Part shown: one piece after another, positions 49,138 through 61,222 of the stretch
Layout: the number at the start of each line of letters is the position of its first letter
Numbering within the stretch: position 1 is the first letter of the stretch
Translations under genes and position numbers: made by a program
Notes under the pieces: generated by a model
Database searches by the model: none
Seen by the model: only the letters and a program-made list of their open reading frames with translations
Told to the model about the DNA's origin: nothing
DNA from: Pseudogemmobacter hezensis
GTDB taxonomy: Bacteria > Pseudomonadota > Alphaproteobacteria > Rhodobacterales > Rhodobacteraceae
NCBI RefSeq assembly: GCF_013155295.1
Contig: NZ_JABJXT010000009.1
Span: 124,001-188,000, forward strand
Length of the DNA: 64,000 nucleotides
Reading direction: 5' to 3'

Positions 49138-49933
49138 ACAGCGCAAGCAGCGTGTTTGTCAGGCTGGAGCCCGGATCGGCCAGATCGTCTATCACATCGA
49201 AATGGTGGCGGCCGGGGGCGGCGCTCCAGGGGCAGACCCATTCCTCGGACAGGATCCGCGCCTGAGCGAGGAAGGCCGGGCGCTCATCGGCGCCGATATG
49301 GATATGGGCTTTGGTGCCGGGGCGCAGCGCATGGCGGGCCGGGCTTTCGCGGGCTGCCTCTGCCTCGGTCAGTTGCAGCGTCTGATTGGTTTGCAGCGCC
49401 AGCACCGGGCCCAGTTCGGTCAGCGGTGAGATCGGCACCACGCGGGCCAGGGGCAGGTCATTGTCCTTGCACACCAGCCGCGCCGCCAGATGGCCGCCCG
49501 CCGAATGGCCGGTGGCGATCAGCGGGCCGGCAAAGTCGCGCAGCAGCAGCCGTGTCAGGCGCACCATTTCGGCGGTGATTTCAGAGATCCTTGCCTGAGG
49601 GGCCAGCGTATAGGATGGCATGACCACCCGCCAGCCATGCGCCAGCGGGCCTGCCGCCAGATGCGACCAGTATTCGCGGCCAAAGGCCAGCCACCAGCCG
49701 CCATGGATGAAGAGAGCCGTGCCCTTCGCCTCGCCCTCGGGAAGGAACAGGTCATAGAGATTGCGCTCTGCCTGACCGTAGCGCAGCCCCGCCGTCGCCC
49801 GTGCGCCCTGGCTTTCGCGGAAGGCGCGGGCCTGATCTTTCCAGCGTTGCGCATAAAGATCGGCCCCTTCGATGAAATCGCCATTGGCATAGTCGCGGTC
49901 AGGATCGGGCCAGCGATAGGGGGGGCGTGTCAT
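49136..49933 (-). CDS. Alpha/beta hydrolase, kynurenine-formamidase-like
   Basis: A 265-residue alpha/beta-hydrolase. The oxyanion motif is [12 protein letters not shown] near residue 77, the nucleophile Ser is in [13 protein letters not shown], and the His is near [13 protein letters not shown]. The HGGxW motif and overall length are those of esterase-type kynurenine formamidases (AFMID/BNA7-like). The presence of kynU at 41547 makes N-formylkynurenine a reasonable substrate guess. A general esterase is the alternative. Its stop overlaps a tandem repeat; glpK starts 65 nt downstream on the same strand. Confidence 0.82.
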   Translation of the reverse strand: MTRPPYRWPDPDRDYANGDFIEGADLYAQRWKDQARAFRESQGARATAGLRYGQAERNLYDLFLPEGEAKGTALFIHGGWWLAFGREYWSHLAAGPLAHGWRVVMPSYTLAPQARISEITAEMVRLTRLLLRDFAGPLIATGHSAGGHLAARLVCKDNDLPLARVVPISPLTELGPVLALQTNQTLQLTEAEAARESPARHALRPGTKAHIHIGADERPAFLAQARILSEEWVCPWSAAPGRHHFDVIDDLADPGSSLTNTLLAL

Positions 49934-49983
49934 CGGAAGATCCTTGCAGTGAAGGGCATTTCAAAGGGGTGATCTGCGAATGA

Positions 49984-50014
49984 AAAAGGGCATGACCGGC
50001 GGCCATGCCCTTTT
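49984..50014 (-). terminator. Intrinsic terminator of efp
   Basis: AAAAGGGCATG/CATGCCCTTTT stem with a 9-nt loop, 46 nt past the efp stop. T-runs on both strands. Confidence 0.85.
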
Positions 50015-50059
50015 CTTATCAGTGCCGAACAGCTGCGGCCAGAGCCACAGCCCAGAGCG

Positions 50060-50626
50060 TCAGTCCTTGGCGCGTTCCACATAGGAATTGTCATCGGTAT
50101 TGATGACGATGCGGGTTTCAGCGCCGATATGGGCGGGAACCATGACGCGCAGGCCCGAGGTGGTCAGCGCGGGCTTATAGGACGAAGAGGCCGTCTGGCC
50201 TTTGACGACCGGCTCGGTCTCAGCGATCTCGACGGTGATCTTTTGCGGCACTTCGATGGCGATCGGCGCGCCGTCGAAGGTTTTCAGATAGCAGCGCATG
50301 CCTTCGGTCAGATAGACCTTGCTGTCGCCCATGACGTCAGCGGTCACCACGACCTGCTCATAGCTTTCGGGCTGCATGAAGTGGAAGCCCTCGCTGTCCT
50401 CATAGAGGAAGTCATAGTCGCGCTCATCCACGGTGGCCTTTTCGACCTGGTCGGTGGTTTTCCAGCGTTCCGAGACCTTCACCCCGTCCGAGATGCGGCG
50501 CATATCGACAGAGGTGGTCGGCGTGCCCTTGCCCGGGCGGTAGGTTTCGGCCGAGAGAACGGCATAGAGCTTGCCGTCCACTTCAACAACATTGCCCTTG
50601 CGAAGCGACGAGGCGATGACTTTCAC
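50060..50626 (-). CDS. efp: Elongation factor P
   Basis: A 188-residue EF-P that relieves ribosome stalling at proline runs. The three-domain family pattern is intact: [13 protein letters not shown] start, [17 protein letters not shown] with the modification-site Lys at about residue 33, and the C-terminal [19 protein letters not shown]. The Lys in a PGKG loop is the form modified by EpmA with beta-lysine. The gene for an EpmA homologue is divergent at 50745, only 118 bp away. Length is standard. Confidence 0.97.
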   Translation of the reverse strand: MKVIASSLRKGNVVEVDGKLYAVLSAETYRPGKGTPTTSVDMRRISDGVKVSERWKTTDQVEKATVDERDYDFLYEDSEGFHFMQPESYEQVVVTADVMGDSKVYLTEGMRCYLKTFDGAPIAIEVPQKITVEIAETEPVVKGQTASSSYKPALTTSGLRVMVPAHIGAETRIVINTDDNSYVERAKD

Positions 50627-50744
50627 GGGTGGTGATCCTTTGATATGCGGATGCGCCAGGGGGCAGGGCGCGGGGCCTTGCTGAGTGGCGATTGCCGCGC
50701 CACATAGCGCATGATTTGACAGATTTCCAGCAGGAATGCCCAGA

Positions 50745-51848
50745 ATGAGCCGCGAAACCGATCAGACCCCGTCTCAGGCCGCCACTCTGGCCCCAACAGC
50801 CCGCGCCAGCGACAGGCGTGGGCCTGCAGATCAGTGGTGGCAGCCCTCGCGTCACGCGGACCGGCGGGCGCTGCTTTTGGGGCGCAACCGGATCCAGGCG
50901 CAGATCCGGGGCTGGCTGGCCGATCAGGGCTTTATCGAGGTTGATCCCGCCGCCCTGCAGGTCAGCCCCGGCAATGAGGCGCATCTGCATGCCTTTCGCA
51001 CCACCGCAATCGGCGATGACGGGCAGGGGCGCGAGATGTATCTGCACACCTCGCCCGAATTTGCGATGAAGCGGCTGCTGGCGGCAGGGGAGACGCGGAT
51101 CCATGCCTTCTCGCACGTCTGGCGCAACCGTGAGCGCGGCCCCCTGCATGAGCCCGAGTTCACCATGCTGGAATGGTATCGTGTCGGCGAGGATTACACC
51201 CGGCTGATGGAGGATATCGCCGCCTGGGTGCGGCTGGCGGCGGATGGGCGGCGCTTTCATTTTCGCGGCAAGGACTGTGATCCGGCGCTGCCTTATCAGC
51301 GGATTTCGGTGACTGAAGCCTTTTCGCGCCATGCCGGGATCGATCTTCTGGCGACGATGGATGCCGCAGGCGTGACCGATGCGGCGGCGCTGGCGGGGCA
51401 GATGGATCAGGCGGGGATCCGGCATATGCCGGGCGAGAGCTGGTCGGATCTGTTCAGCCGGGTGCTCTCAGAGCGGGTTGAGCCGCATCTGGGCATGGGG
51501 CAGCTGACGGTGCTGGATCTTTATCCGGCCTCTGAGGCGGCGCTGGCGCGGCGTGTGCCGGGCGATCCGCGACTTGCCGAGCGCTTTGAGGTCTATGCCT
51601 GCGGGGTTGAGCTGGCCAATGGCTTTGGCGAGCTGACCGATCCCGCCGAGCAGCGGCTGCGTTTTGAGGAAGAGATGGAGATCAAGGCGCGTCTTTATGG
51701 CGAGCGCTATCCGATTGATGAGGATTTCCTTAGCGCGCTGTCGCTGATGCCACCGGCGGCGGGCTGTGCGCTTGGATTTGACCGGCTGGTGATGCTGGCG
51801 ATGGGCGCGGTGCGGATCTCTGATGTGATCTGGGTTCCGGCTGGCTGA
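50745..51848 (+). CDS. epmA: EF-P lysine ligase EpmA (GenX/PoxA, LysRS-like)
   Basis: A 367-residue class II lysyl-tRNA-synthetase paralogue without an anticodon-binding domain. It attaches (R)-beta-lysine to EF-P. Catalytic-core motifs are [42 protein letters not shown] (motif 2), and [15 protein letters not shown] (motif 3). The ATG at 50745 is preferred since AGGA is 9 nt upstream; an ATG at 50736 abuts that site. Compared with E. coli EpmA (325) it has about 30 extra N-terminal residues. No epmB (lysine 2,3-aminomutase) gene is visible in the window. Confidence 0.93.
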   Translation: MSRETDQTPSQAATLAPTARASDRRGPADQWWQPSRHADRRALLLGRNRIQAQIRGWLADQGFIEVDPAALQVSPGNEAHLHAFRTTAIGDDGQGREMYLHTSPEFAMKRLLAAGETRIHAFSHVWRNRERGPLHEPEFTMLEWYRVGEDYTRLMEDIAAWVRLAADGRRFHFRGKDCDPALPYQRISVTEAFSRHAGIDLLATMDAAGVTDAAALAGQMDQAGIRHMPGESWSDLFSRVLSERVEPHLGMGQLTVLDLYPASEAALARRVPGDPRLAERFEVYACGVELANGFGELTDPAEQRLRFEEEMEIKARLYGERYPIDEDFLSALSLMPPAAGCALGFDRLVMLAMGAVRISDVIWVPAG

Positions 51849-51856
51849 TGGGGGCG

Positions 51857-51898
51857 GGGGCCTTGCTGCAGGGGCCTTGCCGAGGGGGCCTTGCCGAG
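51857..51898. repeat. 14-nt tandem repeat after epmA
   Basis: Three units at 51857-51870, 51871-51884 and 51885-51898 of the form GGGGCCTTGCxGxx, starting 8 nt after the epmA stop. The last two are identical. Confidence 0.92.
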
Positions 51899-51910
51899 GG
51901 GGATTGATTG

Positions 51911-51963
51911 GGGGGCTCTGCCACAGAGGGTTGGTTGGGGGCTCTGCCCCCGAGGGCTGGTTA
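51911..51963. repeat. 26/27-nt tandem copies of the GC-hairpin left arm
   Basis: Two extra copies (51911-51936, 51937-51963) of GGGGGCTCTGCC... lie directly before the dispersed element copy B, which is itself the third unit. Confidence 0.88.
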
Positions 51964-52024
51964 GGGGGCTCTGCCCCCGAGGCCCGGGCGGGCCTCTCCC
52001 CCGGGATATTTTTTGACAGATGAA
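51964..52024. repeat. Dispersed GC-hairpin element, copy B
   Basis: GGGGGCTCTGCCCCC hairpin, then a GC-rich stretch, CCCCCGGGATATTTT and TTGACAGATGAAA. Located between epmA and obgE. Confidence 0.78.
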
Positions 52025-52061
52025 AGGGCGGGGCGCGGGTTTCGGCTTTTGCCTTGCTTGA

Positions 52062-54280
<2,219 letters not shown>

Positions 54281-54305
54281 TCTGGTCGGGCGCCAGGTTC
54301 CGGGC

Positions 54306-54352
54306 GCCGGGGGCCAGCCCCCGGAACCCCCGGGATATTTTCGGACAGATGA
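54306..54352. repeat. Dispersed GC-hairpin element, copy C
   Basis: A GGGGGCCAGCCCCC hairpin, then CCCCCGGGATATTTT and CGGACAGATGAA, ending next to an ATG (54353) in the proA frame. Confidence 0.78.
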
Positions 54353-54373
54353 ATGGGCGCAGGGGGCGCAGAA

Positions 54374-55645
54374 ATGGGTGAGGCTATGGACGGTCAGTTT
54401 TCCGATTTGATGGTGCGAATTGGAACTGCTGCACGCGATGCGGCGGCAGAGCTGGCTTTCGCCCCACCAGAGCAGAAGGCCCTTGCGCTGCGCAGGGCGG
54501 CGGAGGCCGTTGAGGCGCGCTCGGATCTAATTCTTGAGGCCAATCAGCAGGATATTGCATTCGCTGAAAGCAAGGGATTGTCGCCTGCGATGCTGGATCG
54601 CCTGCGCCTTGATGCGGGCAGGGTTGCGGCAATCGCGGGCGCTTTGCGCGATGTCGCAGACCAGCCCGATCCCGTCGGGCGGGTGCTGGCAGAATGGGAT
54701 CGCCCCAATGGTCTGCACATCCAGCGGGTGGCGACGCCTTTGGGCGTGGTGGGCGTGATTTATGAAAGCCGTCCGAATGTGACGGCGGATGCCGGGGCGC
54801 TGTGCCTGAAGGCCGGGAATGCGGTGATCCTGCGCGGTGGGTCGGAAAGCTTTCATTCGTCAGCGGCGATCCATGGGGCCATGGTTGAGGGGCTGCGCAC
54901 CGCTGGCCTGCCCGAGGCTGCGATCCAGCTGGTTCCCGTGCGCGACCGGGCCATGGTTCAGGCCATGCTGACGGCGGTTGATTATATCGATGTGATCGTG
55001 CCGCGGGGCGGCAAGGGCCTGGTCGGTCTGGTCCAGGCCGAGGCGCGGGTGCCGGTATTCGCGCATCTGGAAGGCATCTGCCACGTCTATGCCGATGGCG
55101 CGGCCGATCTGGAGAAAGCGCGGCGCGTGGTGCTGAACGCCAAGACCCGGCGCACCGGGATCTGCGGCTCTGCCGAGTGCCTGCTGATCGACCGGGCGTT
55201 TTACGACAAACATGGTGGGGTGCTGATCGAGGATCTGCTGGCCGCGGGGGTTGAGGTGCGCACCGAGGGCGATCTGCTGACGATCCCCGGCACCATTCCT
55301 GCGCAAGCCGATGATTTCGGGCGCGAATATCTTGATATGATCATCGCGGCGAAGATCGTCGATGGCGTTGACGGGGCGATTGCGCATATTCGCCGCTATG
55401 GCTCGAACCACACCGAATCTGTGCTGACCGAGGATGATGCGGTGGCAGCCCGCTTCTTTCAGCGCCTCGATTCGGCGATCCTGATGCGCAATGCCTCGAC
55501 CCAATTCGCTGATGGGGGCGAGTTCGGGATGGGCGGCGAGATCGGCATTGCCACCGGGAAGATGCATGCGCGTGGTCCGGTCGGTGCCGAACAATTGTGC
55601 AGTTTCAAATATCTGGTGACCGGGGATGGCACGATCCGCGGCTGA
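54374..55645 (+). CDS. proA: Gamma-glutamyl phosphate reductase
   Basis: A 423-residue aldehyde-dehydrogenase-fold enzyme, second step of proline synthesis. Landmarks are [31 protein letters not shown] and the catalytic Cys in [34 protein letters not shown] ends the family core. The start at 54374 is favoured by AGGGGG 7 nt upstream. An in-frame ATG at 54353 arises from the end of the GC-hairpin element, and one at 54386 is also possible. Confidence 0.95.
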   Translation: MGEAMDGQFSDLMVRIGTAARDAAAELAFAPPEQKALALRRAAEAVEARSDLILEANQQDIAFAESKGLSPAMLDRLRLDAGRVAAIAGALRDVADQPDPVGRVLAEWDRPNGLHIQRVATPLGVVGVIYESRPNVTADAGALCLKAGNAVILRGGSESFHSSAAIHGAMVEGLRTAGLPEAAIQLVPVRDRAMVQAMLTAVDYIDVIVPRGGKGLVGLVQAEARVPVFAHLEGICHVYADGAADLEKARRVVLNAKTRRTGICGSAECLLIDRAFYDKHGGVLIEDLLAAGVEVRTEGDLLTIPGTIPAQADDFGREYLDMIIAAKIVDGVDGAIAHIRRYGSNHTESVLTEDDAVAARFFQRLDSAILMRNASTQFADGGEFGMGGEIGIATGKMHARGPVGAEQLCSFKYLVTGDGTIRG

Positions 55646-55691
55646 ATGTCGCGCTGAACGTCCCCCCGCATTGTCTTTGTTGCAACAGATT

Positions 55692-55718
55692 GCCCGCATA
55701 CCCTGGTATGCGGGCTTT
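55692..55718 (+). terminator. Intrinsic terminator of obgE-proB-proA
   Basis: GCCCGCATACC/GGTATGCGGGC followed by TTT, 46 nt after proA. Confidence 0.8.
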
Positions 55719-55780
55719 GTGCTGGCCTCATCCCCGGGGTCGGGCGTAACCCGATGAAATCGCAACCATGGCGAGTGACC

Positions 55781-57073
55781 ATGCCTCCTGTTTCTGACCA
55801 CCCGCTTCGCTATGCTACGGTGAATGAGCTGCATGCGCGGCCCTTTCCGGCGCTGGATCTGCCCTGTACCGCCGTGATGATGGCCTTCAAAGAGCCTGTG
55901 GACGCGGCGGGCCGTGACCGCAGCCGCGACCGCGCGCATCTGCTGGATCTGCTGGATCGCAATGGTGCTGCCCATCCGCAGCCTGAGGCTACGCATTTCT
56001 CGGGCAGCCTGGGCCGCTCAGAGCTGAAATGGGAAAGCCATACCGAGTTTGTGACCTATTCGGCCTTTACGCCCGGCGTCTCGGCGCGGCCCTTTGACCC
56101 GGTCGAGACCGAAGTGTTTCCCGAGGACTGGATCTCATCCGCGCCGGGCGGGCGCATTGCCTCGGTCCTGATCCGGATTGAGACGATGCCGGACAGCAAA
56201 GAGGACATCTATGCGCGGGCCGAGGAATGGTTCGTGCCCGAAAGCCTGGCTTTGTCGACAGTGGTCGATGGGGCGGCGGTGATCGCGGGGGATTTCCGCA
56301 TCGATCCGGCCGGGAATATGCGGTTCGCGGTCTTCGTGCGCCCTGGCACCGGGCGCAGGCGGGTCGGGCGCATCGTGCAAAGGCTCTGCGAGATTGAGGT
56401 TTATCGCGCGGTCTCAATGCTGGGGCTTATCCGGGCGCGAGAGCTCGCGGCAGAGCTGAATCGCCTGGACCCGCGTCTTTCGGCGCTGATCTCTGGGCTC
56501 GATAGCTCGGGCGGCAATGGGCCTGCGCCCGAGGCGGCGCTGCATGATCTGCTGTCGATCTCTTCCGAGCTGGAGCGCCAGGCGGTGCGGGTCTCGTTTC
56601 GTTTTGGCGCGACCCAGGCCTATGAGGCGATCCTGCATCAGCGCATCCAGGTCTTGCGCGAAGAGCGGCTGGAAGGGCGGCAGACCTTTGGCGAGTTCAT
56701 GATGCGTCGCTATGATCCGGCGATGCGCACGGTGAAATCGGCGGCAGTGCGGCTGGATACGCTGTCGACGCGGGCCGAACGCGCCGCCGAGCTGCTGCGC
56801 ACCCGCGTCGATGTTGATCGCGCCGCCCAGAACCAAAGCCTTCTGGAAAGCATGGATCGCCGCGCCGATCTGGCGCTGCGTTTGCAGCATACGGTTGAGG
56901 GGCTCTCGGTGGTGGCGATCAGCTATTACGCGGTCAGCCTGGCCTCTTATGCGCTTTATCCTCTGGGAATAATGGCGGGGCTGTCGAAAGAGATGTTGAC
57001 TGCGGGGCTGGTTTTGCCAGTGCTGGGGCTGGTCTGGCTGGCGGTGCGGCGGATCAGGAAAAGCTTCCACTAG
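55781..57073 (+). CDS. DUF3422 membrane-anchored protein
   Basis: A 430-residue DUF3422 protein. The N-terminal pattern HPLRYATVNELHARPFPAL and the following SELKWESHTEFVTYS are typical. Two hydrophobic helices close to the C-terminus (SVVAISYYAVSLASYALYP and MLTAGLVLPVLGLVWLAV) anchor it in the membrane. The large N-terminal part then lies in the cytoplasm. No enzymatic motif is known for this family. The ATG at 55781 is used; an ATG nine codons earlier (55754) has no better ribosome site. Confidence 0.87.
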   Translation: MPPVSDHPLRYATVNELHARPFPALDLPCTAVMMAFKEPVDAAGRDRSRDRAHLLDLLDRNGAAHPQPEATHFSGSLGRSELKWESHTEFVTYSAFTPGVSARPFDPVETEVFPEDWISSAPGGRIASVLIRIETMPDSKEDIYARAEEWFVPESLALSTVVDGAAVIAGDFRIDPAGNMRFAVFVRPGTGRRRVGRIVQRLCEIEVYRAVSMLGLIRARELAAELNRLDPRLSALISGLDSSGGNGPAPEAALHDLLSISSELERQAVRVSFRFGATQAYEAILHQRIQVLREERLEGRQTFGEFMMRRYDPAMRTVKSAAVRLDTLSTRAERAAELLRTRVDVDRAAQNQSLLESMDRRADLALRLQHTVEGLSVVAISYYAVSLASYALYPLGIMAGLSKEMLTAGLVLPVLGLVWLAVRRIRKSFH

Positions 57074-57133
57074 GGGCGGCTGCCTGATCTGCGGCACTTG
57101 GGATTTACAGCGCTTGGGGTTGCGGGACGAATT

Positions 57134-58513
57134 ATGACATTTCCCATTCATGACGGCATTCTGCCGCGCCATCAGGCCGTGTTGCCTGCTGCCTGCGATA
57201 CGGTGGTGATCGGTGGCGGCATCATCGGGGTGATGACGGCGCGGGCGCTTGCGAAAAAGGGCCAGCGGGTGGTTCTTTGCGAAAAGGGCCTGATCGCGGG
57301 CGAGCAATCCAGCCGCAACTGGGGCTGGATCCGCCAGCAGGGCCGTGACCCGGCCGAGCTGCCGATCATGATGGAAAGCCTGGCGCTCTGGCGCGGGCTG
57401 GCGGCCGAACTGGGCGCGGGGGCAGGGGCGGGATCCGCCTCTGGCACGGGCGAGCGGCTGGGCTTTCGGCAAAGCGGTGTCCTTTATCTCGCCAACCAGG
57501 AGGCCGATATGGCGGGCTTTCAGGCCTGGCTTGATTCGGTCGCGGGCTCTGGCGTTGACAGCCGGATGCTTTCGGCGCGCGAGGTGGCGGATCTTGTGCC
57601 CACGTCACAGGCGGGCTGGGTCGGGGGGCTGTGGACGGCCTCTGATGCGCGGGCAGAGCCCTGGGCGGCGGTGTCGCTTTTCGCCGATCTGGCAGCGGCA
57701 GATGGGGTGGTGATCCGTGAGCATTGCGCGGTGCGCTGTCTGGATCTGGCCGCCGGGCGGGTTGCTGGCGTGGTGACCGAGGCTGGGCGGATCGCCTGCG
57801 ATCAGGTGATCGTCGCGGCAGGCGCATGGTCCCGGCTTTTCCTGCGCGCCCATGGCGTCAGCATTCCGCAGCTTTCGGTGCTGTCCTCTGTCGCCGCGAC
57901 CGGGCCCTTGCCCGATCTTTTTCAGGGCGCTGCGGTTGATCGCCATTTCGCCTTTCGCCGCCGCGCCGATGGCGGCTATACGCTGGCCCCCGGTGATCAT
58001 AACGATTTCTACATCGGCCCCGATGCCTTCCGCGAGTTGCGCAGCTATTGGCCGCTGCTGGGGCGCACCTTCGGGCAAACTGCGATGCGGCCAATGGCGC
58101 CCAAAGGCTTCCCCGATGCCTGGTCCACGCCGCGCAGGCTGGATGGCGATCGCGTCTCGCCCTTTGAAAATCTGCGCATCCTGAACCCGCGCCCGAATAT
58201 GCGCGCGCTTGAACGGATGCAAAACCGCTTTGCCGCCGCCTTCCCGCAAATCGGCAAGCCACGGCTGACCGCCACCTGGGCTGGCATGATTGAGACCATG
58301 CCCGATATCGTGCCGATCATCGACCGCACGCCAAAGCTGCCGGGGCTGATCATCGCCACCGGGCTTTGCGGCCATGGTTTCGGCATCGGGCCGGGCATGG
58401 GGCGGGTGATCGCCAGCCTGACGCTGGGCGAGGAAATCGGCCATGACATGCGCCGCTTCCGGCTGTCGCGTTTCAGCGATGGCTCGGTCCTGGTGCCTGG
58501 CCCCAGCCTTTAA
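57134..58513 (+). CDS. FAD-dependent amino-acid/opine oxidoreductase (DAO family)
   Basis: A 459-residue flavoenzyme. The N-terminal dinucleotide motif TVVIGGGIIGVMTARALAKKG is near residue 25, and EQSSRNWGWIRQQGRD is a feature of the D-amino acid/opine oxidase branch. The C-terminal glycine-rich LIIATGLCGHGFGIGPGMG closes the FAD site. It oxidises an amine such as a D-amino acid or N-substituted amino acid. The substrate cannot be named. The next gene, an M20 amidohydrolase, may work on related compounds. The stop codon lies inside a tandem repeat. Confidence 0.87.
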   Translation: MTFPIHDGILPRHQAVLPAACDTVVIGGGIIGVMTARALAKKGQRVVLCEKGLIAGEQSSRNWGWIRQQGRDPAELPIMMESLALWRGLAAELGAGAGAGSASGTGERLGFRQSGVLYLANQEADMAGFQAWLDSVAGSGVDSRMLSAREVADLVPTSQAGWVGGLWTASDARAEPWAAVSLFADLAAADGVVIREHCAVRCLDLAAGRVAGVVTEAGRIACDQVIVAAGAWSRLFLRAHGVSIPQLSVLSSVAATGPLPDLFQGAAVDRHFAFRRRADGGYTLAPGDHNDFYIGPDAFRELRSYWPLLGRTFGQTAMRPMAPKGFPDAWSTPRRLDGDRVSPFENLRILNPRPNMRALERMQNRFAAAFPQIGKPRLTATWAGMIETMPDIVPIIDRTPKLPGLIIATGLCGHGFGIGPGMGRVIASLTLGEEIGHDMRRFRLSRFSDGSVLVPGPSL

Positions 58514-58572
58514 CGACCCTCAGCCTTTAGTGCCGGCAGCCTTTAGCGCCCCTCGGCCTTTAGCGCCTCGAT
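58506..58572. repeat. 16/17-nt tandem repeat spanning FAD-oxidase stop codon
   Basis: Four units beginning GCCTTTA at 58506, 58523, 58539 and 58556. The first contains the TAA stop (58511-58513). Confidence 0.9.
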
Positions 58573-58668
58573 ATTCATCGCATTCCGCACCAGGGCAGGG
58601 TGCTGCGCATAAGGGGGGCTTGCCCTTCGCCCCTCAGAGGTTCAGTTTCGCCCCTGAAGGAGAGCCTT

Positions 58669-59835
58669 ATGCCCGTCAGAAACCGTTTCGCCGAACTGGC
58701 CCCCGAGATCAAAGCCTGGCGTCAGGATTTCCACCGCCACCCAGAGCTGAACTATGAGCTGCCGCGCACCGCCGCGCGCGTGGCCGAGCTGTGCCGCGCC
58801 TTTGGCTGCGATGAGGTGACCGAGGGGATTGGCCGCTCTGGCGTGGTGGCGGTGATCCGTGGCCGCCAGGACAGCCAGGGCCGCGTCATTGGCCTGCGTG
58901 CCGATATGGATGCGCTGCCGATCCATGAACAGACCGGCGTTGATTACGCGTCAGAGACACCCGGCATCATGCATGCCTGCGGCCATGACGGCCATACCGC
59001 CATGCTGCTGGGCGCGGCGAAATACCTGGCCGAGACCCGCAATTTCGACGGCACCGTCATCTGCATCTTCCAGCCCGCCGAAGAGGGCGGCGGCGGTGGC
59101 CTCGCCATGGTCAAAGACGGGTTGATGGAGCGGTGGAACATCCAGGAGGTCTACGGCATGCACAATATGCCCGGCCTCGCGGTTGGCAATTTCGCCATTC
59201 GCCCCGGCGCGATCATGGCGGCCTCGGATGAGTTTGCGATCACCCTGACCGGGCGCGGCGGCCATGCCGCCAAACCCCATGAGGCGATTGATACCACGCT
59301 TGTCGCGGCGCATCTGGTGGTGGCGCTGCAAAGCATCGTCTCGCGCAATACCGATCCGCTGCAATCGGCGGTGGTCTCTGTCTCGACGATTGCCAGCGAC
59401 AGCAGCGCCTATAACGTGCTGGCGCAAGAGGTGCGGATGCGCGGCACCATCCGCACGCTGAACGAAGAGGTGCGCCAGATGGCCGAGGCCCGTCTGCGCC
59501 AGATCTGTGAGGGCGTCGCTGCGACCTATGGCGCAAGCGTGGCGATTGATTTCCGCCGCGGCTATCCGGTAACCGAAAACAACGCGGCAAATACCGGCTA
59601 TGCCGCCCTTGCCGCTCGCCAGATCAGTGCCAATGTAGATGAGGCAGTCGCTCCTTTGATGGCGGCTGAGGATTTCAGCTATATGTTACAGGCGCGGCCC
59701 GGGGCCTATATCTTCCTCGGCAATGGCAATACCGCGCCTTTGCACCACGCGGGCTATGACTTCGACGATGAGGCCGCACCCTATGGCGCCAGCTGGCTTG
59801 CTGCCATGGCCGAGACGCGGATGCCGATAGCCTGA
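58669..59835 (+). CDS. M20 family amidohydrolase (hippurate hydrolase-like)
   Basis: A 388-residue di-metal peptidase/amidohydrolase. Metal ligands lie in FHRHPEL, LRADMDALPI, MHACGHDGHTAML, PAEEGGGGG and the His of YGMHNMPG. The dimerisation domain with GRGGHAAKPH sits in the middle. The family cleaves acyl groups from amino acids (hippurate, N-acetyl or indole-acetyl amino acids). The ATG at 58669 has GAAGGAGAG upstream. The stop codon lies inside a direct repeat. Confidence 0.92.
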   Translation: MPVRNRFAELAPEIKAWRQDFHRHPELNYELPRTAARVAELCRAFGCDEVTEGIGRSGVVAVIRGRQDSQGRVIGLRADMDALPIHEQTGVDYASETPGIMHACGHDGHTAMLLGAAKYLAETRNFDGTVICIFQPAEEGGGGGLAMVKDGLMERWNIQEVYGMHNMPGLAVGNFAIRPGAIMAASDEFAITLTGRGGHAAKPHEAIDTTLVAAHLVVALQSIVSRNTDPLQSAVVSVSTIASDSSAYNVLAQEVRMRGTIRTLNEEVRQMAEARLRQICEGVAATYGASVAIDFRRGYPVTENNAANTGYAALAARQISANVDEAVAPLMAAEDFSYMLQARPGAYIFLGNGNTAPLHHAGYDFDDEAAPYGASWLAAMAETRMPIA

Positions 59836-59890
59836 ACCCGGTGTGGGGCGCTGAACTGACCAATACTCTGAACCACCGATAGCCTGAACC
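59824..59890. repeat. 15-nt direct repeat at amidohydrolase stop codon
   Basis: CCGATAGCCTGAACC at 59824-59838, containing the TGA stop, is repeated exactly at 59876-59890, 52 nt downstream. Confidence 0.9.
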
Positions 59891-59911
59891 TCTGAGAGAG
59901 GAGAATTCACG

Positions 59912-60418
59912 ATGACAACCGAACGTGCCGTTCTTGCCGGGGGCTGCTTTTGGGGCATGCAGCAACTGATCCGCCGCCTGCCTGGCGTGATCGACACCCG
60001 CGTCGGCTATACCGGCGGCGAGGTGCCCAATGCCACCTATCGCAACCACGGCCGCCATGCCGAGGCGATCGAGGTGATCTTTGATCCCGCCCGCCTCAGC
60101 TATCGCCAGCTGCTGGAGTTTTTCTTCCAGATCCATGACCCGACCACGCCTGACCGCCAGGGCAATGACCTCGGCCCCAGCTACCGCTCGGCGATTTACT
60201 GGGGGAATGAGGGGCAGCGGGCCACCGCAATCGACACCATCAAAGATGTCGATGCCTCGGGTCTGTGGCCCGGCCCTGTGGTGACCGAGGTCGAGCGCGT
60301 CGCGGATTTCTGGGAGGCTGAGCCCGAGCATCAGGACTATCTTGAGCGTCAGCCGAATGGCTATACCTGCCATTTCCCACGCCCGGGCTGGGTGCTGCCC
60401 AAACGCGCCACCGCATAA
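59912..60418 (+). CDS. msrA: Peptide methionine-S-sulfoxide reductase
   Basis: A 168-residue MsrA repairing oxidised methionine. The catalytic GGCFWG is at residues 10-15. [39 protein letters not shown] and the SYRSAIY segment follow in family order. Usual resolving Cys positions near the C-terminus are reduced to a single YTCHFP. GAGAGGAGAA precedes the ATG. Convergent with the RES toxin gene. Confidence 0.95.
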   Translation: MTTERAVLAGGCFWGMQQLIRRLPGVIDTRVGYTGGEVPNATYRNHGRHAEAIEVIFDPARLSYRQLLEFFFQIHDPTTPDRQGNDLGPSYRSAIYWGNEGQRATAIDTIKDVDASGLWPGPVVTEVERVADFWEAEPEHQDYLERQPNGYTCHFPRPGWVLPKRATA

Positions 60419-60448
60419 GCGGCGGGCGCATGCGCTTCTGGACAGGCC

Positions 60449-61222
60449 TCAGCGCGCGCGGGGCCTGTCCCATTTCATGACGGCAAGTCTGGGGTCGGCG
60501 CTGAAGGTGTCGCGCGGGTAGTCGATGCCCTGGCGGGGATGTTCGCGCAGCGCCATCGCGCCGCTTGCGCTAAGGCGGATGCGCCAGGTCTGGCGGTCCT
60601 GCACACCCGGTGCCGCAAAGGCCGTGCAGCTCAGCACCGCCAGATTGGCATCGCCCTTCGGGTCGCGCAGCGATCTGTAGCGGATCACCTCACCCTCTGC
60701 GGCGCGAACACTCTCAGCCAGATCCTGGCAATGACTGTAATCGCTCAGATGCGTAAAGCGCGGATCATCCGCCAGCGGCCCGGTGGTCAGATCCAGCGCG
60801 CGTTCGGTCGCCAGTTTTGCCGCAAAGGCGGTATATTCGGCGGGGCCATCGGGGAAGGGGGTCTGTGGGCTTTCGGCGTAAAAGAGGAAACGGTAGAAGA
60901 CCATCTCGGCCAGCGCGGTCTGCACCTTTTCCGCCCCATACCAGACGCCAGGCGTCAGCCCGGCGCGGCGAAACCGCGAGCCATGCGGATAGGGGCGATA
61001 GCGAAACGGCGTCGCCAGCAGGTAATCAAGCCCCTGGCAGGCGGCGGGCATAACGGGCTTGGTCGTCTCAAGAATATCCTCAAGCATGGCCTGTTCGGCC
61101 AGGCTGTCGACCAGCTTCAGCGTCGAGACCAGATGCTGCGCCTCGACCAGACGCCATGCCCGCCCGCTCCAGGCGGTAAGTTCAAAGCCGGGCGCGGCGG
61201 GTGTCGAGATAGGTGCAGACAT
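60449..61222 (-). CDS. RES-domain toxin
   Basis: A 257-residue RES-family protein. The RES core includes RYRPYPHGSRFRRAGLTPGVWYGAEK, TALAEMVFYRF, the later DYSHCQDLAESVRAAEG and RDPKGDANLAVLSCTAF. Arg, Glu and Ser of the name-giving residues are visible. RES toxins attack NAD+ when freed from their antitoxin. The start at 61222 overlaps the 3' part of the antitoxin gene by 41 nt. No canonical ribosome site is obvious, so translation may be coupled. Confidence 0.88.
   Translation of the reverse strand: MSAPISTPAAPGFELTAWSGRAWRLVEAQHLVSTLKLVDSLAEQAMLEDILETTKPVMPAACQGLDYLLATPFRYRPYPHGSRFRRAGLTPGVWYGAEKVQTALAEMVFYRFLFYAESPQTPFPDGPAEYTAFAAKLATERALDLTTGPLADDPRFTHLSDYSHCQDLAESVRAAEGEVIRYRSLRDPKGDANLAVLSCTAFAAPGVQDRQTWRIRLSASGAMALREHPRQGIDYPRDTFSADPRLAVMKWDRPRAR

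Noticed and set aside
54860-55996. 378-aa antisense frame over proA
   Set aside because: Shadow of proA; composition is that of reversed Ala/Gly-rich coding DNA.
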